A model generated the notes under the pieces. The model made no database searches. It saw only the letters and a program-made list of their open reading frames with translations, and was not told where the DNA came from. A DNA stretch of 64,000 bases from contig CAJQUW010016158.1 in assembly GCA_907163375.1 (NCBI GenBank), forward strand, positions 186,001-250,000. Direction: 5' to 3'. Both the position numbers and the translations under genes were made by a program. Shown here piece after piece: positions 1-12,123 of the stretch (the stretch's first letter is position 1; each line of letters begins with the position of its first letter). The stretch is from Prostheceraeus crozeri (Eukaryota; Platyhelminthes; Polycladida; Euryleptidae).

Positions 1-91
1 TGTGACGTCATTGTACGCGTTTTGGTTTTATCAAAGTTCACTTGCAACATCACAGAATTAGACAGGTCGTCTTTTCTTCCGTTTGACTGGA

Positions 92-570
92 AGGGAAACA
101 TTGGAACATGTAACGTAAATGAAATGGCACAATCTCCTGACTAAATACCATAGCAATCGAACAATGAGCAGCCAGTTCAACATTAAACACGCCAAATTGT
201 GCAAAGTTTCAGTGACTGTTATCAACCGGATCACACAGCCAAGAGACAGACGATGTCAAGTTCTACAGGGAAGTTTGTGAACGTTTTTTCATGCGCCTGC
301 TAACTTTTTTTGAAATGATCGGAGGGCCCAACATTATCGAGAAAACTTCTGCGCAATGATCTGAATTCTTCGAATCTGAAGGAATCGTGGTGATTGGAAC
401 ATTTTAAAAGAATTCAGAGCAATCCGCAAGCGACGCACGACTATTTCTCCTATCTCTGTAAGGTATTAAAAATTTCTTTTTGCCCACTTATTAAGTTCCT
501 GCGTGTGCCATCTGTTTGAATCAGTTTGCACTTCTAGCAAAGTGATACGATTAAACAATCTAATTCTGTG
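92..570. repeat. Inverted repeat, left copy (partner 17335-17815)
   Basis: This segment of about 479 bp reads as the reverse complement of 17335-17815 with few mismatches. Homology starts at the agggaa before attggaacatg and ends at the shared tctgtg near 570. Relative to the partner this copy lacks 2 bp in agagacagacg, which breaks a short frame that is open for 80 codons in the partner. It could be one end of a 17.7-kb element or half of a dispersed repeat family. No terminal motif or target duplication decides between these. Confidence 0.8.
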
Positions 571-1827
571 TGCAACATCCATGTGACTTTTCTGCCGCAT
601 TTGCGTGCAAGAGAGATCGCATGTACTTCAAATTTTATAATTCATCTAGACGACGCTGCACATTGAAAAATTAGTGTATTAGGAAAATACACTTGCAACA
701 GCAGAAAAGCACACTTGTGCAGTACAGCGAACTTACAATGAATATTTGTCGTTTGCCTCCAATTAGCTGCGATGTCGATCAGATTCAAAATTGTGACCAA
801 TTTGCCCACCGTCCTTACAGGAAGAGTCAGTAGTACATAGGTTTGCTGTACGGTTGTATAAGGCAAACGTGGTCACTTCATTATAGATGGTCATATAATT
901 ATACCGGATGTTATATAACTCCTTGAAATCTCGTTCGCCTCGGCGTCAAAAATTTTTCAAACTGACTACGGGAGTGTCAATTTACCTGAAATAATACAGA
1001 TGGCTAGAAATGCTTTACATTCTAAGTATTAAGTATTTGTGATTGCACGTTACGCAGGTACAGTATCGAACTTGACATTCCTAAATTATGTAATTCTATG
1101 CTAAAAATCATGAATAATCTATTATCACTGATTATATTGACCAATCATGAATTGGTCTATTATTGACCTTATCATTCTGTGTTATTTAAGAGTAGGCTAG
1201 GCCTACAGAGTTAAGGCATATGGGATATAAAAGCTCAGCTGGAATTGATAAATATCAAAATAAACTTACTATCAAAATAAAATCAATGTTTAAAACGATA
1301 TTTCTAAATATATTTCTATACTTTCATTGCAAGCATTGACACCGCCGACTTTCTGAATTAAATGAATTTGCATTCATGTATACTGTCGCCAATATCCTGA
1401 CATAATCAAATTAGATTCAAAATAAATTTTCGCCACCTCAGGTATATGTTGGTATGTCAATGATAAAGGAAAGATAAATTATCAGAACACGACCAGTGCA
1501 GACGAGAATTCTATTGTTACTGAACAATCGAAGCATGTCATCGCACAGCAGAGAATACAAATCACAAACACTCTAACATAAATGAACACGGATAAAAAAC
1601 ACGGACAGTCTTTGATTGCTCAGCATTCATCCCTAAGAACGTATTTAATTGAATAGAGGCAAACAATCAATTGCAATCGATCTACATTCTTTTACATGCA
1701 TATCAATAAATTGTATAGACCTGATAGACAAATTCGCTTCCATTTCCGCTAAAGTTCAGTTGATATGCTGAATTACAGTAAGCATATAAGCCAAAAGTCT
1801 CAATAGAAATATGATCGAGAATAATAC
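571..1827. other. Non-coding, nothing recognised
   Basis: AT-rich sequence without a credible reading frame. One TAGGCCTA palindrome lies near 1198. No element ends were found. Confidence 0.5.
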
Positions 1828-2961
1828 CAGTGGCGTCTTCTACGTACCTGCGAGGCCTTCGGCGCATCCTCAAAAATAATTTTTTAATTAGTATTTATAG
1901 AAATATATTACAAATAAATGTTAATAAAATGTCACAAATTATAAAAATGAAAAGCGTCATTCATTAAATTTCATTTAAACTTGCTGGCTTCTCGTGATAG
2001 CTGTGCACAGCTTTCCGTCTCAAAATCAGACGCTCAACCTCAGAGTGAACAGTTTTGCAGCGCGTGCTCGAATCACAGCTGTTTTCTTCGAACAATTATA
2101 CACACGCTAGTAGTGTGTTTTAGACGGAACAGTTCAGAGAGACCGGAAGAGAGTTGCGCGCGTGTGAGGCAGTGAGTGCACGCCCGCGTCAATGTTGACT
2201 TTCCAGATAGACATAATGCTTTGCCTTCTCCAATTTTTGCTATGAAATTCTCCGAAATTCTTGATTGAGGCGCAGTACTTAAATATAGAAAGGGAAGCGC
2301 AACCCAACTGTTCCCGTCTTCGTTTCCTGGTAGAGAGGCCACTACGTCAACAATGGCAGATGACTGACGTTTAGACAAGACTGCGATCAGATGATGAGCG
2401 TTCGCCAATGAGTGCAGAGTAATGCATCTGACTCGAACACCCAGATTCGGTAGAATTTCACAATTTGTTTTACGTGATTGATGTGATGCTATGTTTATTA
2501 CTGTGGATGAGCTCATAACCACGCCTTCCGTACAAAGGGAATTTACTGAAAAGATGACAGTCGTCAAACAAGGCCAACACCTGATATAAAAATTGAAAGT
2601 ACTCACAAAGAAATAAGAGATGCACAAGACATTTTAATGCATCAAAATTTCAAACATGTGAGCGGCTGACCGGCCGTGGGAAACGCAAGAAACTCTTTTG
2701 TTGGCCTGCCTCCTTTTTCTCGAGAAAATGTGGTCTGGACAGAGAGGGGTATAACAATCTCAGCTCCTTGAGTAAGGCGGCTAAGCGACATGAGCAATCA
2801 ACTTCTCATGTGCACATTCACTTGGCCTTAAAATTGTTCGGGAAATTGTTATTGAAAATTCATCTTTTATGAAAATTAATGTTGGAACATAAATGTCTAG
2901 TAAGAAATAGTATTCCAATGCCGAGCGAAGGACTATAGTCTGGGAGCACGCGACGCCACTG
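1828..2961. mobile_element. Non-autonomous hAT element with 8-bp TSD
   Basis: The segment starts cagtggcgtc and ends gacgccactg. It is flanked on both sides by aataatac (1820-1827 and 2962-2969), the 8-bp duplication expected of hAT transposition. Length is 1,134 bp. The only long frame inside (minus strand, 2073-2627) has no recognisable transposase motif, so this looks like a deletion derivative moved in trans. The superfamily call rests on the ends and duplication length only. Confidence 0.8.
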
Positions 2962-3493
2962 AATAATACTATTATTCATTAGATCACTAAGATACTGAGG
3001 TAAAAGAATGATTTCAATGCTTAATACGCATAAACAAATATGAACATTATCATTGTAAATATAAAAACGCTGACCCTACTTTTCGATGACAAATGAACGG
3101 CGTCAAAGAATGTTTGCGGCCTCAATGTGCAATATTGTAAAATGAAAGTCATAACACCGGCATCAGGATGACCAACTTGATTTGAGGTTCAGTTTCAGCT
3201 CTTGTCATGTACAGCACAACTGGTGCTTTCTAAAATATGAATACACGGGTACAATAGAAAACTCTCAATTTCTCGGACAGACAACCTGCTCATGATAACT
3301 TAACATTCAGGTTGTCATATGAGCGAGGTTGCTACTGCTCTTTTTATCATCTGCATCCGCTCTCGTTGTCGTGAAATAGAAAAATGCATCATGTTGAAAA
3401 AAACGAAATCCCGCATTACAACAGGATATAAATAAGATTGCATAATATACTGCTATTTGAGGTATCTGCTTGAATCGGATTACAAACTCGGTA
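2962..3493. other. Non-coding, nothing recognised
   Basis: AT-rich sequence between the hAT element and the first 250-bp direct repeat. No supported feature. Confidence 0.5.
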
Positions 3494-3743
3494 TTTGATT
3501 CCCAATGTTGAACTCTTTCGTGATGGGACTAAAAACTTATTAAATTCATGGAATATAGAGGGCAGATCTGTATTACGTTAAACACCTATCCAACGTCCTA
3601 ACCATGCTCAAAAATGGCACTCAAACGAAAAAAATGTGCTTAATAAGGGCCAAGTGGCCAAAAGATATGTACTTCACATTTAAACTCTGCATTTATGTTC
3701 GATTAAACAAATATTGATAACAAGTGTTTAACAACCCTTATTT
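3494..3743 (+). repeat. Direct repeat of about 250 bp, copy 1
   Basis: Starts tttgattcccaatg and ends acaacccttattt. The same sequence recurs in direct orientation at 7506-7613 plus 9860-9998, where a hAT element splits it. The two copies bracket the palindromic Crypton-like segment. There is no TG...CA terminus, so it is not a conventional LTR. Confidence 0.8.
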
Positions 3744-4334
3744 GTCGTAACTGTACCGATAAATGGCGTTCGCGGACGATAATAGATTTAGCGTACTCGG
3801 ATGGTTTCCCATTTCATTTATCGGTACTCTTTTAGCGTCGGGAAAAGATTTGACAGTGTTTTGAGGATGTTGCGTAACTTTATAGCGTCTTTAGGGAAGG
3901 AGAATGTGCAACAAGTAGCTGATGAATGAATGTACGTTACAATAGCGTGGGATACACATGTTAACGATAAGTCTTAAACACTCAAGATCTTCAGGCTGGT
4001 CTGACTTTCTCGCAGACTCTCAGAAAGTCAGGAAGCTGAACACAAACCGGCTATTGCGTAATTACTAAGTGCGATGTGATAAAGAAGAGGAAACTGAAAT
4101 TTTGTTGGATGTTAGCCGTCAACCACCCCATAATGGATCATGTAATTCATAGACTTCAGAAGTCACGAAGAAGGAAAAATAATCACCATTTTACATCCTA
4201 CATCAGTCAGTAACAGTTCTCGAGCGAAGACATGTCCAGATTTGAATTTGTGAGTGAGTACCCAGCAGATAGAGGCAAGTATTGCCAATATAACGCCTGT
4301 AAATACTCGCTGAACCACAAACTTTGCTGTAGCC

Positions 4335-5055
4335 GTGTACGACGAATGGACAAAATCACGAAACGAAGCATTTCCCAATGGACCTGTTCCGTCTTTGAAT
4401 GACCTGACATCAGCAAATTATGAGACATTTAACAAGACTTTGTCCCATTTCGTATTCGAAATTCGACGCAAAGACGGTAAGGAATATCCCGCCAACAGCA
4501 TCTACGGAATAATGTGCGGAATAGTGCGATATTTCCGAGATGAGTGTGGCAGACCCGATCTTAACTTCATAAAGCCGGACGTATAAGTTCTTTTACTTGC
4601 GACGCTGCCTTGATCGACGCATGCAGGAGGTAACTGAGAAAGGAGTAAATATGCATAAACGTCAAGCAGATTCCGTCACACCAGACGATGAGAGAAATCT
4701 GTGGAATTCTGGTGCATTTGACATCAACAAAAGTGAGGGACTTCTGTCAGCTGTATATTATTATAACAGCAAAGTCTTCGGGTTGCGATCACGCGACGAG
4801 CATAGAACACTTACTATTGACCAGTTCACGTTTGGCGAAGACGCTGAGGGCAAGTTCGTCCATTTTGTCGGGAAAACCGACAAATCACATAAAGGAGGTT
4901 TGCGTCATAGAAATGTGCCGCAGAAGAACATCAAACATTATGATAGTGAATCGTCTGTGGCCACTTATAAACTTAATATAGATGAACAATTAATTCGTGA
5001 GCGCACCGGACATCGCTCAGACGCAATTCGAGCTTATAAAAGAACCTCGTCATCT
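4335..5055 (+). pseudogene. Crypton-type tyrosine recombinase remnant, left arm
   Basis: Two frames make up this remnant. The first (4335-4586) gives an N-terminal SAM-like core-binding segment of the DUF3504 type (NGPVPSLNDLTSANYETF). After a frameshift and stop near 4578, the second frame (from 4597) gives the catalytic region. It has the first active-site arginine in VFGLRSRDEHR and the late box RERTGHRSDAIRAY, which supplies His-Arg and a candidate tyrosine. The segment normally between KHY and the late box is missing, so the central catalytic residues are deleted. The copy stops at the arm end near SSS. Not functional. Confidence 0.7.
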
Positions 5056-5498
5056 CCAGTTGTCATATTTTTTATTGATATGGACATAATATAAACAAAA
5101 ATAAGAATATATACTTGCAGATGGACTCAAAAAAATTAAATATCTACTCATGAAACATCTTATGCAAATCAGTAGAATGCAACATTACAGGCAAATAGTG
5201 CAGTGCGTGATATCTACTCAAAATGAATCGAAAAATGACAGTCAAATAATACAATATACAAAACACAGCAAAATCAGTAGAATGATACGACAAAGAGTGC
5301 AGTAGCAACATACAAAAAAATTAGTCCATATAAATAAAAAATGACAACTAGAGAGTATCGTATTACCAGAAATTGAGCGAAGTATATTAAAGAAATATCC
5401 TGTATAAAGAGTGAATACAAACACAAGACTTCACAGTCAAGCCGGGAGTATGGAGCTGAGAAGGAATACGCATAAGAAGGCCCCTAATGCACTCATGC

Positions 5499-6360
5499 TT
5501 AGAAGTCATCAGACAAGTCAAATTCATCAGTATCGAAGTTTTTGACAGTAAACTTGGCCTTCAAGTTTTGAAGTCTGACATGCTTGCTTGACGTTGGCTC
5601 AATCGAAAAGTCGAGATGGCTGCTGATCGTCTTCTGCTGAGATGACGAGGTTCTTTTATAAGCTCGAATTGCGTCTGAGCGATGTCCGGTGCGCTCACGA
5701 ATTAATTGTTCATCTATATTAAGTTTATAAGTGGCCACAGACGATTCACTATCATAATGTTTGATGTTCTTCTGCGGCACATTTCTATGACGCAAACCTC
5801 CTTTATGTGATTTGTCGGTTTTCCCGACAAAATGGACGAACTTGCCCTCAGCGTCTTCGCCAAACGTGAACTGGTCAATAGTAAGTGTTCTATGCTCGTC
5901 GCGTGATCGCAACCCGAAGACTTTGCTGTTATAATAATATACAGCTGACAGAAGTCCCTCACTTTTGTTGATGTCAAATGCACCAGAATTCCACAGATTT
6001 CTCTCATCGTCTGGTGTGACGGAATCTGCTTGACGTTTATGCATATTTACTCCTTTCTCAGTTACCTCCTGCATGCGTCGATCAAGGCAGCGTCGCAAGT
6101 AAAAGAACTTATACGTCCGGCTTTATGAAGTTAAGATCGGGTCTGCCACACTCATCTCGGAAATATCGCACTATTCCGCACATTATTCCGTAGATGCTGT
6201 TGGCGGGATATTCCTTACCGTCTTTGCGTCGAATTTCGAATACGAAATGGGACAAAGTCTTGTTAAATGTCTCATAATTTGCTGATGTCAGGTCATTCAA
6301 AGACGGAACAGGTCCATTGGGAAATGCTTCGTTTCGTGATTTTGTCCATTCGTCGTACAC
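5499..6360 (-). pseudogene. Crypton-type tyrosine recombinase remnant, right arm
   Basis: Mirror copy of the left-arm gene with the same frameshift near 6108 and the same internal deletion, so both defects predate the inverted duplication. It runs on past the arm boundary (5640) into a serine-rich and acidic tail ending FDLSDDF at 5499, which the left arm lacks. This copy therefore shows the original C-terminal end of the gene. Not functional as a recombinase. Confidence 0.7.
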
Positions 6361-6953
6361 GGCTACAGCAAAGTTTGTGGTTCAGCGAGTATTTACAGGC
6401 GTTATATTGGCAATACTTGCCTCTATCTGCTGGGTACTCACTCACAAATTCAAATCTGGACATGTCTTCGCTCGAGAACTGTTACTGACTGATGTAGGAT
6501 GTAAAATGGTGATTATTTTTCCTTCTTCGTGACTTCTGAAGTCTATGAATTACATGATCCATTATGGGGTGGTTGACGGCTAACATCCAACAAAATTTCA
6601 GTTTCCTCTTCTTTATCACATCGCACTTAGTAATTACGCAATAGCCGGTTTGTGTTCAGCTTCCTGACTTTCTGAGAGTCTGCGAGAAAGTCAGACCAGC
6701 CTGAAGATCTTGAGTGTTTAAGACTTATCGTTACCATGTGTATCCCACGCTATTGTAACGTACATTCATTCATCAGCTACTTGTTGCACATTCTCCTTCC
6801 CTAAAGACGCTATAAAGTTACGCAACATCCTCAAAACACTGTCAAATCTTTTCCCGACGCTAAAAGAGTACCGATAAATGAAATGGGAAACCATCCGAGT
6901 ACGCTAAATCTATTATCGTCCGCGAACGCCATTTATCGGTACAGTTACGACAA

Positions 6954-7505
6954 GTATATGTTCTTATTTTTACACGAATTTTTATGGTCGTAGCTGTAAC
7001 GATAAATTTTTAATACTATTTCGCTTTTTTCGATTTTATGGGTATGTCAGTGATAAATGAAGGGTTTTGATTAAAACGAAAATATCAACGGTTTGGTTTT
7101 TGTCATCATCGTTGCTTATTTCTTTCTGTATTTCTCATCATTAGAAATGCAAGGGTCCGGTATTAGCAGGTTTAGCAAGTTTGAAAGCTGAAGGGTCTTT
7201 TGATATGACACTAACGGTACTTTATTTTCACTATCGACTGGTCATTTACTGATTCCTGTGGTCTTTGAATGAACTATTAGAAGAAATGTCCTTCGCGCTG
7301 GTTCTTTGAAAGAAGAGAAGATAGTAAGTTTGCGTAATGATCCACTTGTTGATAATCGCTACCCACTGTGATCGCTGTCATTCATCATTTTCCATGGCTG
7401 AAAACAGAATTGGTGGTTCCTTCAACTTCCTTAAATTTGATTCCCCAACTTCCCTAAATTTGATTGCGTAATCAAATAACGATATAGCGTAAAATTCGAT
7501 AAAGT
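6954..7505. other. Non-coding between palindrome and direct repeat
   Basis: AT-rich. A degraded copy of the palindrome end sequence, gtcgtagctgtaacgataaat, occurs near 6988 in direct orientation to the left-arm end. It may be a remnant of a split terminal repeat. Confidence 0.4.
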
Positions 7506-7613
7506 TTGATTCCCAATGTTGAACTCTTTCGTGATGGGACTAAAAACTTATTAAATTCATGGAATATAGAGGGCAGATCTGTATTACGTTAAACACCTAT
7601 CCAACGTCCTAAC
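7506..7613 (+). repeat. Direct repeat copy 2, 5' part
   Basis: Matches 3494-3601 in direct orientation. It is interrupted by the hAT element that starts at 7614. The last 8 bp (gtcctaac, 7606-7613) are the hAT target site. Confidence 0.8.
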
Positions 7614-9851
7614 CAGGCGCGTACCCAGGATTTTCGTTCGGGGGGGATGATATTTGAATACTGACCTCAAAAATTTTAGAACTTATATGAATAGACCCAG
7701 TCGATTTAGCTGCATGTGATTTACCTGTTGAATCAAGCCAAATCAAATATCATATACACTTGCGCTCAAACAATACAAAAATCTGTAAAACTGCGTTCAA
7801 AATATATTAAAAGAATGCATATACATATAATAGTACCGGTACATGCATATCTCTCATGCAGTCATTAGATATTATAAAAATGGATGAATAAAATGGATAA
7901 TAATATATTCTTCGCAATCGAGAATCAAATATTCTCGCATATTCCTGTACAACGGAAGCGTAACACAACTTAATGTCCTTGTGAACGGCCAGAAGTGCGA
8001 GTCCGTTTAGATCATTGCCCTAGGTTTTAAGTAAGCGAAGCAGGCTGAAAGATCTCTCTGGTGACCAAAAAAATGGTTAGAGTTATGTACATTTGGATAG
8101 AGATCCTTATCACACTCTCTCAGCGCCTCCGTCAAGCTGAGCTCCAATCGGTTGGACGATGGCTGTTGTCGCCCAAAGTCTTGCCAGCGTTCAAACTCTG
8201 CCGACATCTTACACATTTATCATGACCGAATCAGTGGTACAACTATGCATTGGAAATTAGTTTGGGGGCATCGCTTGCCGACAAACAAAAAATACAAAAG
8301 AGCTATAAGTATTACTAACGTGTAATCGTATTAATGCCAATAATGATGGCTGATATTCACGTAGGCCAGCAGATTCAAGTGATTGACTTTTTTCCTCAAA
8401 ATGTTTAGTTCATCAACCTATTTGAATTATTTCGTTGAATCTTCAAAATCAACTTAGAATTACAATAATCAAACACATTTCGTCTTGTTTCACTTCTCTC
8501 TATAAGATCTTTTGACGGTTCTTTGACGTAATCTGATCCAACCGTTCCTTAGTAGGCCTATCTAATCAGCAATCGACTCTTCCGTCAATGACATTTCCTC
8601 AGAGTGGGTTACGCCTTGGCTACAGACATCAGATAAACCTATTACAGGTAATGTTCAGATAAATTATCATACGTTTACTAACTCATACATTTTAGATAAC
8701 GGATCATGATTCTTTTGTGTATTTTGCAACTCACGGTGCAGCATTAAACTTCCGTCTCATCCATCAGGTCGGTCCTTCTCGAATGGTTGATTCGATCAGG
8801 GTACCTGTTAGATTCACTGACTGTCGAAGTCGCTGCATTCAGCACTACCCCCAGACAGGTCATCCGATCAAGGTAGGGGCGGAAAAGTCAGACTAATTTA
8901 TTAAGGTGGCCAACTTAACTAGGGGACAACTCTAACACAGTCCCGCCAAAGACAACCACCCAGGAATGATTCCCGGGGCCGAGGGTTGTCACGTCGAAGT
9001 AAGTCGAATCTGCTACCAGAAGCGACGCAGCGGCAGGGCTCTGTTGCCGCTGTGGAGGTTACTCCGTACCGTATATTGCATCACCGACCTTGATTGAGAT
9101 TTCATCATTTTATTGCATTGAAAATGCAAATCACTCATAAGCATATATGTACTTACTCTTCAGTTAAAATATAATTTGACAAATAGAAATGTTCACTATA
9201 TAGACTGCAGCAAGTCAATGTGATAAACTGAATCTGTCTGTAGCTACGACTAAATTACTTATAAGTCAAGCCATGCTTCTATGAACAAAGAGAAACTTGG
9301 CTAGGCATGGGTGATAAACAAAAACTCACCGCATTTCTTCAGTTAATGGATTAAACAGCCGCTGGAAATTGCAAATGTGTTATCACAACAGGGAAGTCGC
9401 AACGATTCTCGCTGAATCGCCTCTTTATCATGATAAACAAAGGTGTTGAAAAGAAATCAACAAAGATACATTAAATTCCGACTAGGACCTTGGAGGGGAA
9501 TAGGATTAACGACTTTCACATATTTGTCGATGACATAATCACCTGCCTCATACCCATACCCGTGTATCGTGAAGGATGAAAGAGGAAATTTGATCAACAG
9601 TCAAAATTGATAGAAACTTATAGAAATTTACAAGGTATATATTCAAGTGTTAAATCAAGTATTATTGGTCTGAAATTGAGTATTTTTATTTCAAAATAAA
9701 GGATGATTTATTAATTTTTACGAAAGCCGACACTCGATATTTTCACATGCTCAGTATGCCTAAGTTTCTCCCTTTTTCATGCCACTTAGAGTTTCGAATT
9801 TCGGGGGGGGGGATGCATCCCCTGCATCCCCCCCCCTTCGGTACGCCACTG
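7614..9851. mobile_element. hAT element with 8-bp TSD gtcctaac
   Basis: The element starts caggcgcgtaccc and ends ggtacgccactg, imperfect inverted termini of hAT type. Target duplications gtcctaac lie at 7606-7613 and 9852-9859. Removing the element restores the direct repeat seen intact at 3494-3743, an empty-site proof of insertion. A G-run near the left end and C-runs at the right end (9803-9836) are part of the termini. A GC-rich stretch at about 8760-9070 differs from its surroundings and may be a further insertion. A decayed transposase piece lies at 7925-8216. Confidence 0.88.
7925..8216 (-). pseudogene. hAT transposase C-terminal (dimerisation) fragment
   Basis: On the minus strand the frames together show the hAT C-terminal dimerisation signature: an ERSFSLLRLLKT box followed by NDLNGLALLAVHKDI. 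This matches the family pattern CERSFSxLRRLK ... LNxLALL. A stop in the K-T region and a frameshift near 8040 (the upstream part is in the frame of LTEALRECDKDLYPN) break it. It supports the hAT assignment made from the termini. No upstream catalytic part is recognisable. Confidence 0.7.
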
Positions 9852-9859
9852 GTCCTAAC

Positions 9860-9998
9860 CATGCTCAAAAATGGCACTCAAACGAAAAAATGTGCTTAAT
9901 AAGGGCCAAGTGGCCAAAAGATATGTACTTCACATTTAAACTCTGCATTTATGTTCGATTAAACAAATATTGATAACAAGTGTTTAACAACCCTTATT
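9860..9998 (+). repeat. Direct repeat copy 2, 3' part
   Basis: Continues the repeat interrupted at 7613 and ends at acaacccttatttg, matching the end of copy 1 at 3743. Confidence 0.8.
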
Positions 9999-11289
9999 TG
10001 CTTCTGCTGGTGTACTCATCGATCATTGAATAGACATGCACATAATAATATGTATGATAATAAGAATGATATAAAGATAATTCGAATTCTGATGAATTAA
10101 AAATAAATTCACGTACCTGAAGGTAATTTCAGTTCAACCGCTCGTCATGTTAAGGTCGGTAACTTTTCACAATAGAAGCTAAGCAAATCATCTAACGTAG
10201 TTAAGCGATGTTGAAATAATTTACAGAGCCATTGATGGTCAAAAATGCAAAGACTGAAGCTCGTTGCCCTTGCAATAGCACTACTGCATACATCGGCCAA
10301 TTCACTCGGAATAGTTGGCTGAGTAGATCGGTGTAACACAATCACCATTGTCTTTAACATGTATGGATTGGCTATCTTGTCGTGGAACCATCAATAGAAT
10401 TAATTTGTCATGTTAGATGTCTCACTACTAATGATGTAAACTGACACTGTATCATGCTCTGTTCAAAGCATAATTGGCTGAATGAATAATCAGGGTGTTG
10501 AATAACATTGTTAACAGTATCATATATAAACTGTGTTGAAAGATTGATAGATTAATTCAATTTCAATAACGTTGGATGGCATGATGGTACTTTAACTTCA
10601 TGTCAACTTCATCAAGTTCAGCATATAAATTATGCAACACGTTGTATATTTGTTGCAATTTCATTAAATTAAGATAAATTCAGCAAAGAGTGATACTGAT
10701 ATCAAGCTTCGTGGAGCTTTAGTGGTTGAGCTTCAAATCCTTCCTTCTATGCGGTTCCGTCTGTAGGTGGATTTGATTTCATTACCACCTGATTATAAGT
10801 CCATGTCACTGTCCACTGAGCCACTGAATCTCATTACCATCCAAATGATCGTCTAATGATAGGTGAAAGCAGCATTTCTCTTATCATTCGAAAAGTCGAA
10901 CAGTTGCATAAAACAAACTCAGCAAAAATAACAACAATCTTCTAAACGTTCGGTATATGCAGAAATTTATCTAGCGTGTGTCAAACGTAGCAAAAGTAAT
11001 AGACTCAAGCGAAATTTTCCTGAGGAACAGACGAATGTAGCTTTTATGCGGCATTAATGAAGCCTCATTAACTGACAGTGAAAGATAACTAATTTCTAGT
11101 GGACAAAGTGATTCCTCCTTACTTTATGAAAACAAATTCGACATTAGATGCAAAAACGAAGAAATTAATAATGAACAAAAAACTTTTATCGTCAATTAGG
11201 TTAAACTTTTCAGGAAATTTTGTTCAGTTCAAATTGATAGCAAAACAATTCCAAACGACAGATCGCATCACAATGCTTGGAAAGTATTC
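9999..11289. other. Non-coding, nothing recognised
   Basis: AT-rich sequence with only short chance reading frames. No element termini were seen. Confidence 0.5.
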
Positions 11290-12123
11290 AATATTTCGAT
11301 GGTAAAAACGTCGTGTAAATCAACAGGTCCAAGACTTTATTCGACCGGCTTATAACAAGAGTTGGTCAACCGCTCTTACCCTTCATCAGGAACAGAGGGA
11401 CATTATCACATTAATTTACACAAAATTCAAATGCTGCAAGTTGTTACGAGCAGAGGCCTTGAAAAATATCATACAAAAATATCTAGGAGTCCATGGATGG
11501 TATACGAATCACAAAAATAGGGGACTTTGGGTTAAAAATCGGAGATCTTTGTAGTAGGCCTACATGCTGCATATTTAGACCATGAGGATAATCGGTCATC
11601 AGCTGACTTAGAAATTTCGTTTCTTTTATTTTTCTTTGTTGTTCAGTTCCATCGTTTTCTTCTAATATGGATAGAGATATGCTTTTTTCTTGATGACCAT
11701 GTTCCATACAATGGAACGGCACAACTTTTGCCGTCATCTTTGCGATATATGTCAGAGCGTTGTCCATTAGTACTTTCACGAAGAGATCTTCCTGTTTACC
11801 CACGACAATATAAAACAAAGGGCAACTTCCAAATCTTAGTGCGCATGCAACATTTGTAGTGCTGCACGTAGTATCAGTCGCTTTGATGTTATATGAAGGA
11901 CCTGTGACTGGTGATATTATGGAATCACATCATTTTATGCATGTTATCTTTTCAGGCCTCTGCTCACAGCAACTTGTAGCATTTCAATGTTGTGTGAATC
12001 TGTGTGATAATGTCACTCTATTCCTGATGAAGGGTATGAGCGGTTGACCGACTCTTATCCGAAACCGGTCGAATAAAGTCTTGGACCATTTGATTTGTAC
12101 GACGTTTTTACCATCGAAATATT
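11290..12123. repeat. Inverted repeat, arms of about 171 bp, spacer of about 490 bp
   Basis: The arms 11290-11460 and 11953-12123 are reverse complements at moderate identity. Each contains cctgatgaagg-like, ggtcgaataaagtc and gttttTACCATCGAAATATT blocks. Such gatgaagg/gaataaagt blocks resemble the 3' or terminal regions of some Penelope-like retroelements, which often sit in inverted or partial-tandem form; that link is inference. The spacer has a 111-codon minus-strand frame (11483-11818) without known motifs. Confidence 0.65.

Larger units (their letters stand above)
3742..6953. mobile_element. Palindromic Crypton-like segment (two 1,314-bp arms)
   Basis: The left arm 3742-5055 and right arm 5640-6953 are reverse complements over 1,314 bp each with only scattered substitutions. 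The 584-bp centre (5056-5639) holds extra coding sequence of the right copy at 5499-5639 and AT-rich sequence with short repeats of cagtagaatg. Each arm carries the same decayed tyrosine-recombinase gene of the KIAA1958/QRICH1/ZMYM (DUF3504) Crypton type. The arms are so alike that the inversion duplication must be recent, or maintained by gene conversion. An assembly artefact is possible. Confidence 0.75.

Noticed and set aside
2073-2627. 184-codon minus-strand frame
   Set aside because: It sits inside a non-autonomous hAT, has no recognisable domain and looks compositionally random.
3494-9998. Reading the 250-bp direct repeats as LTRs of a retrotransposon
   Set aside because: No TG...CA ends, primer-binding site, polypurine tract or reverse transcriptase lies between them.
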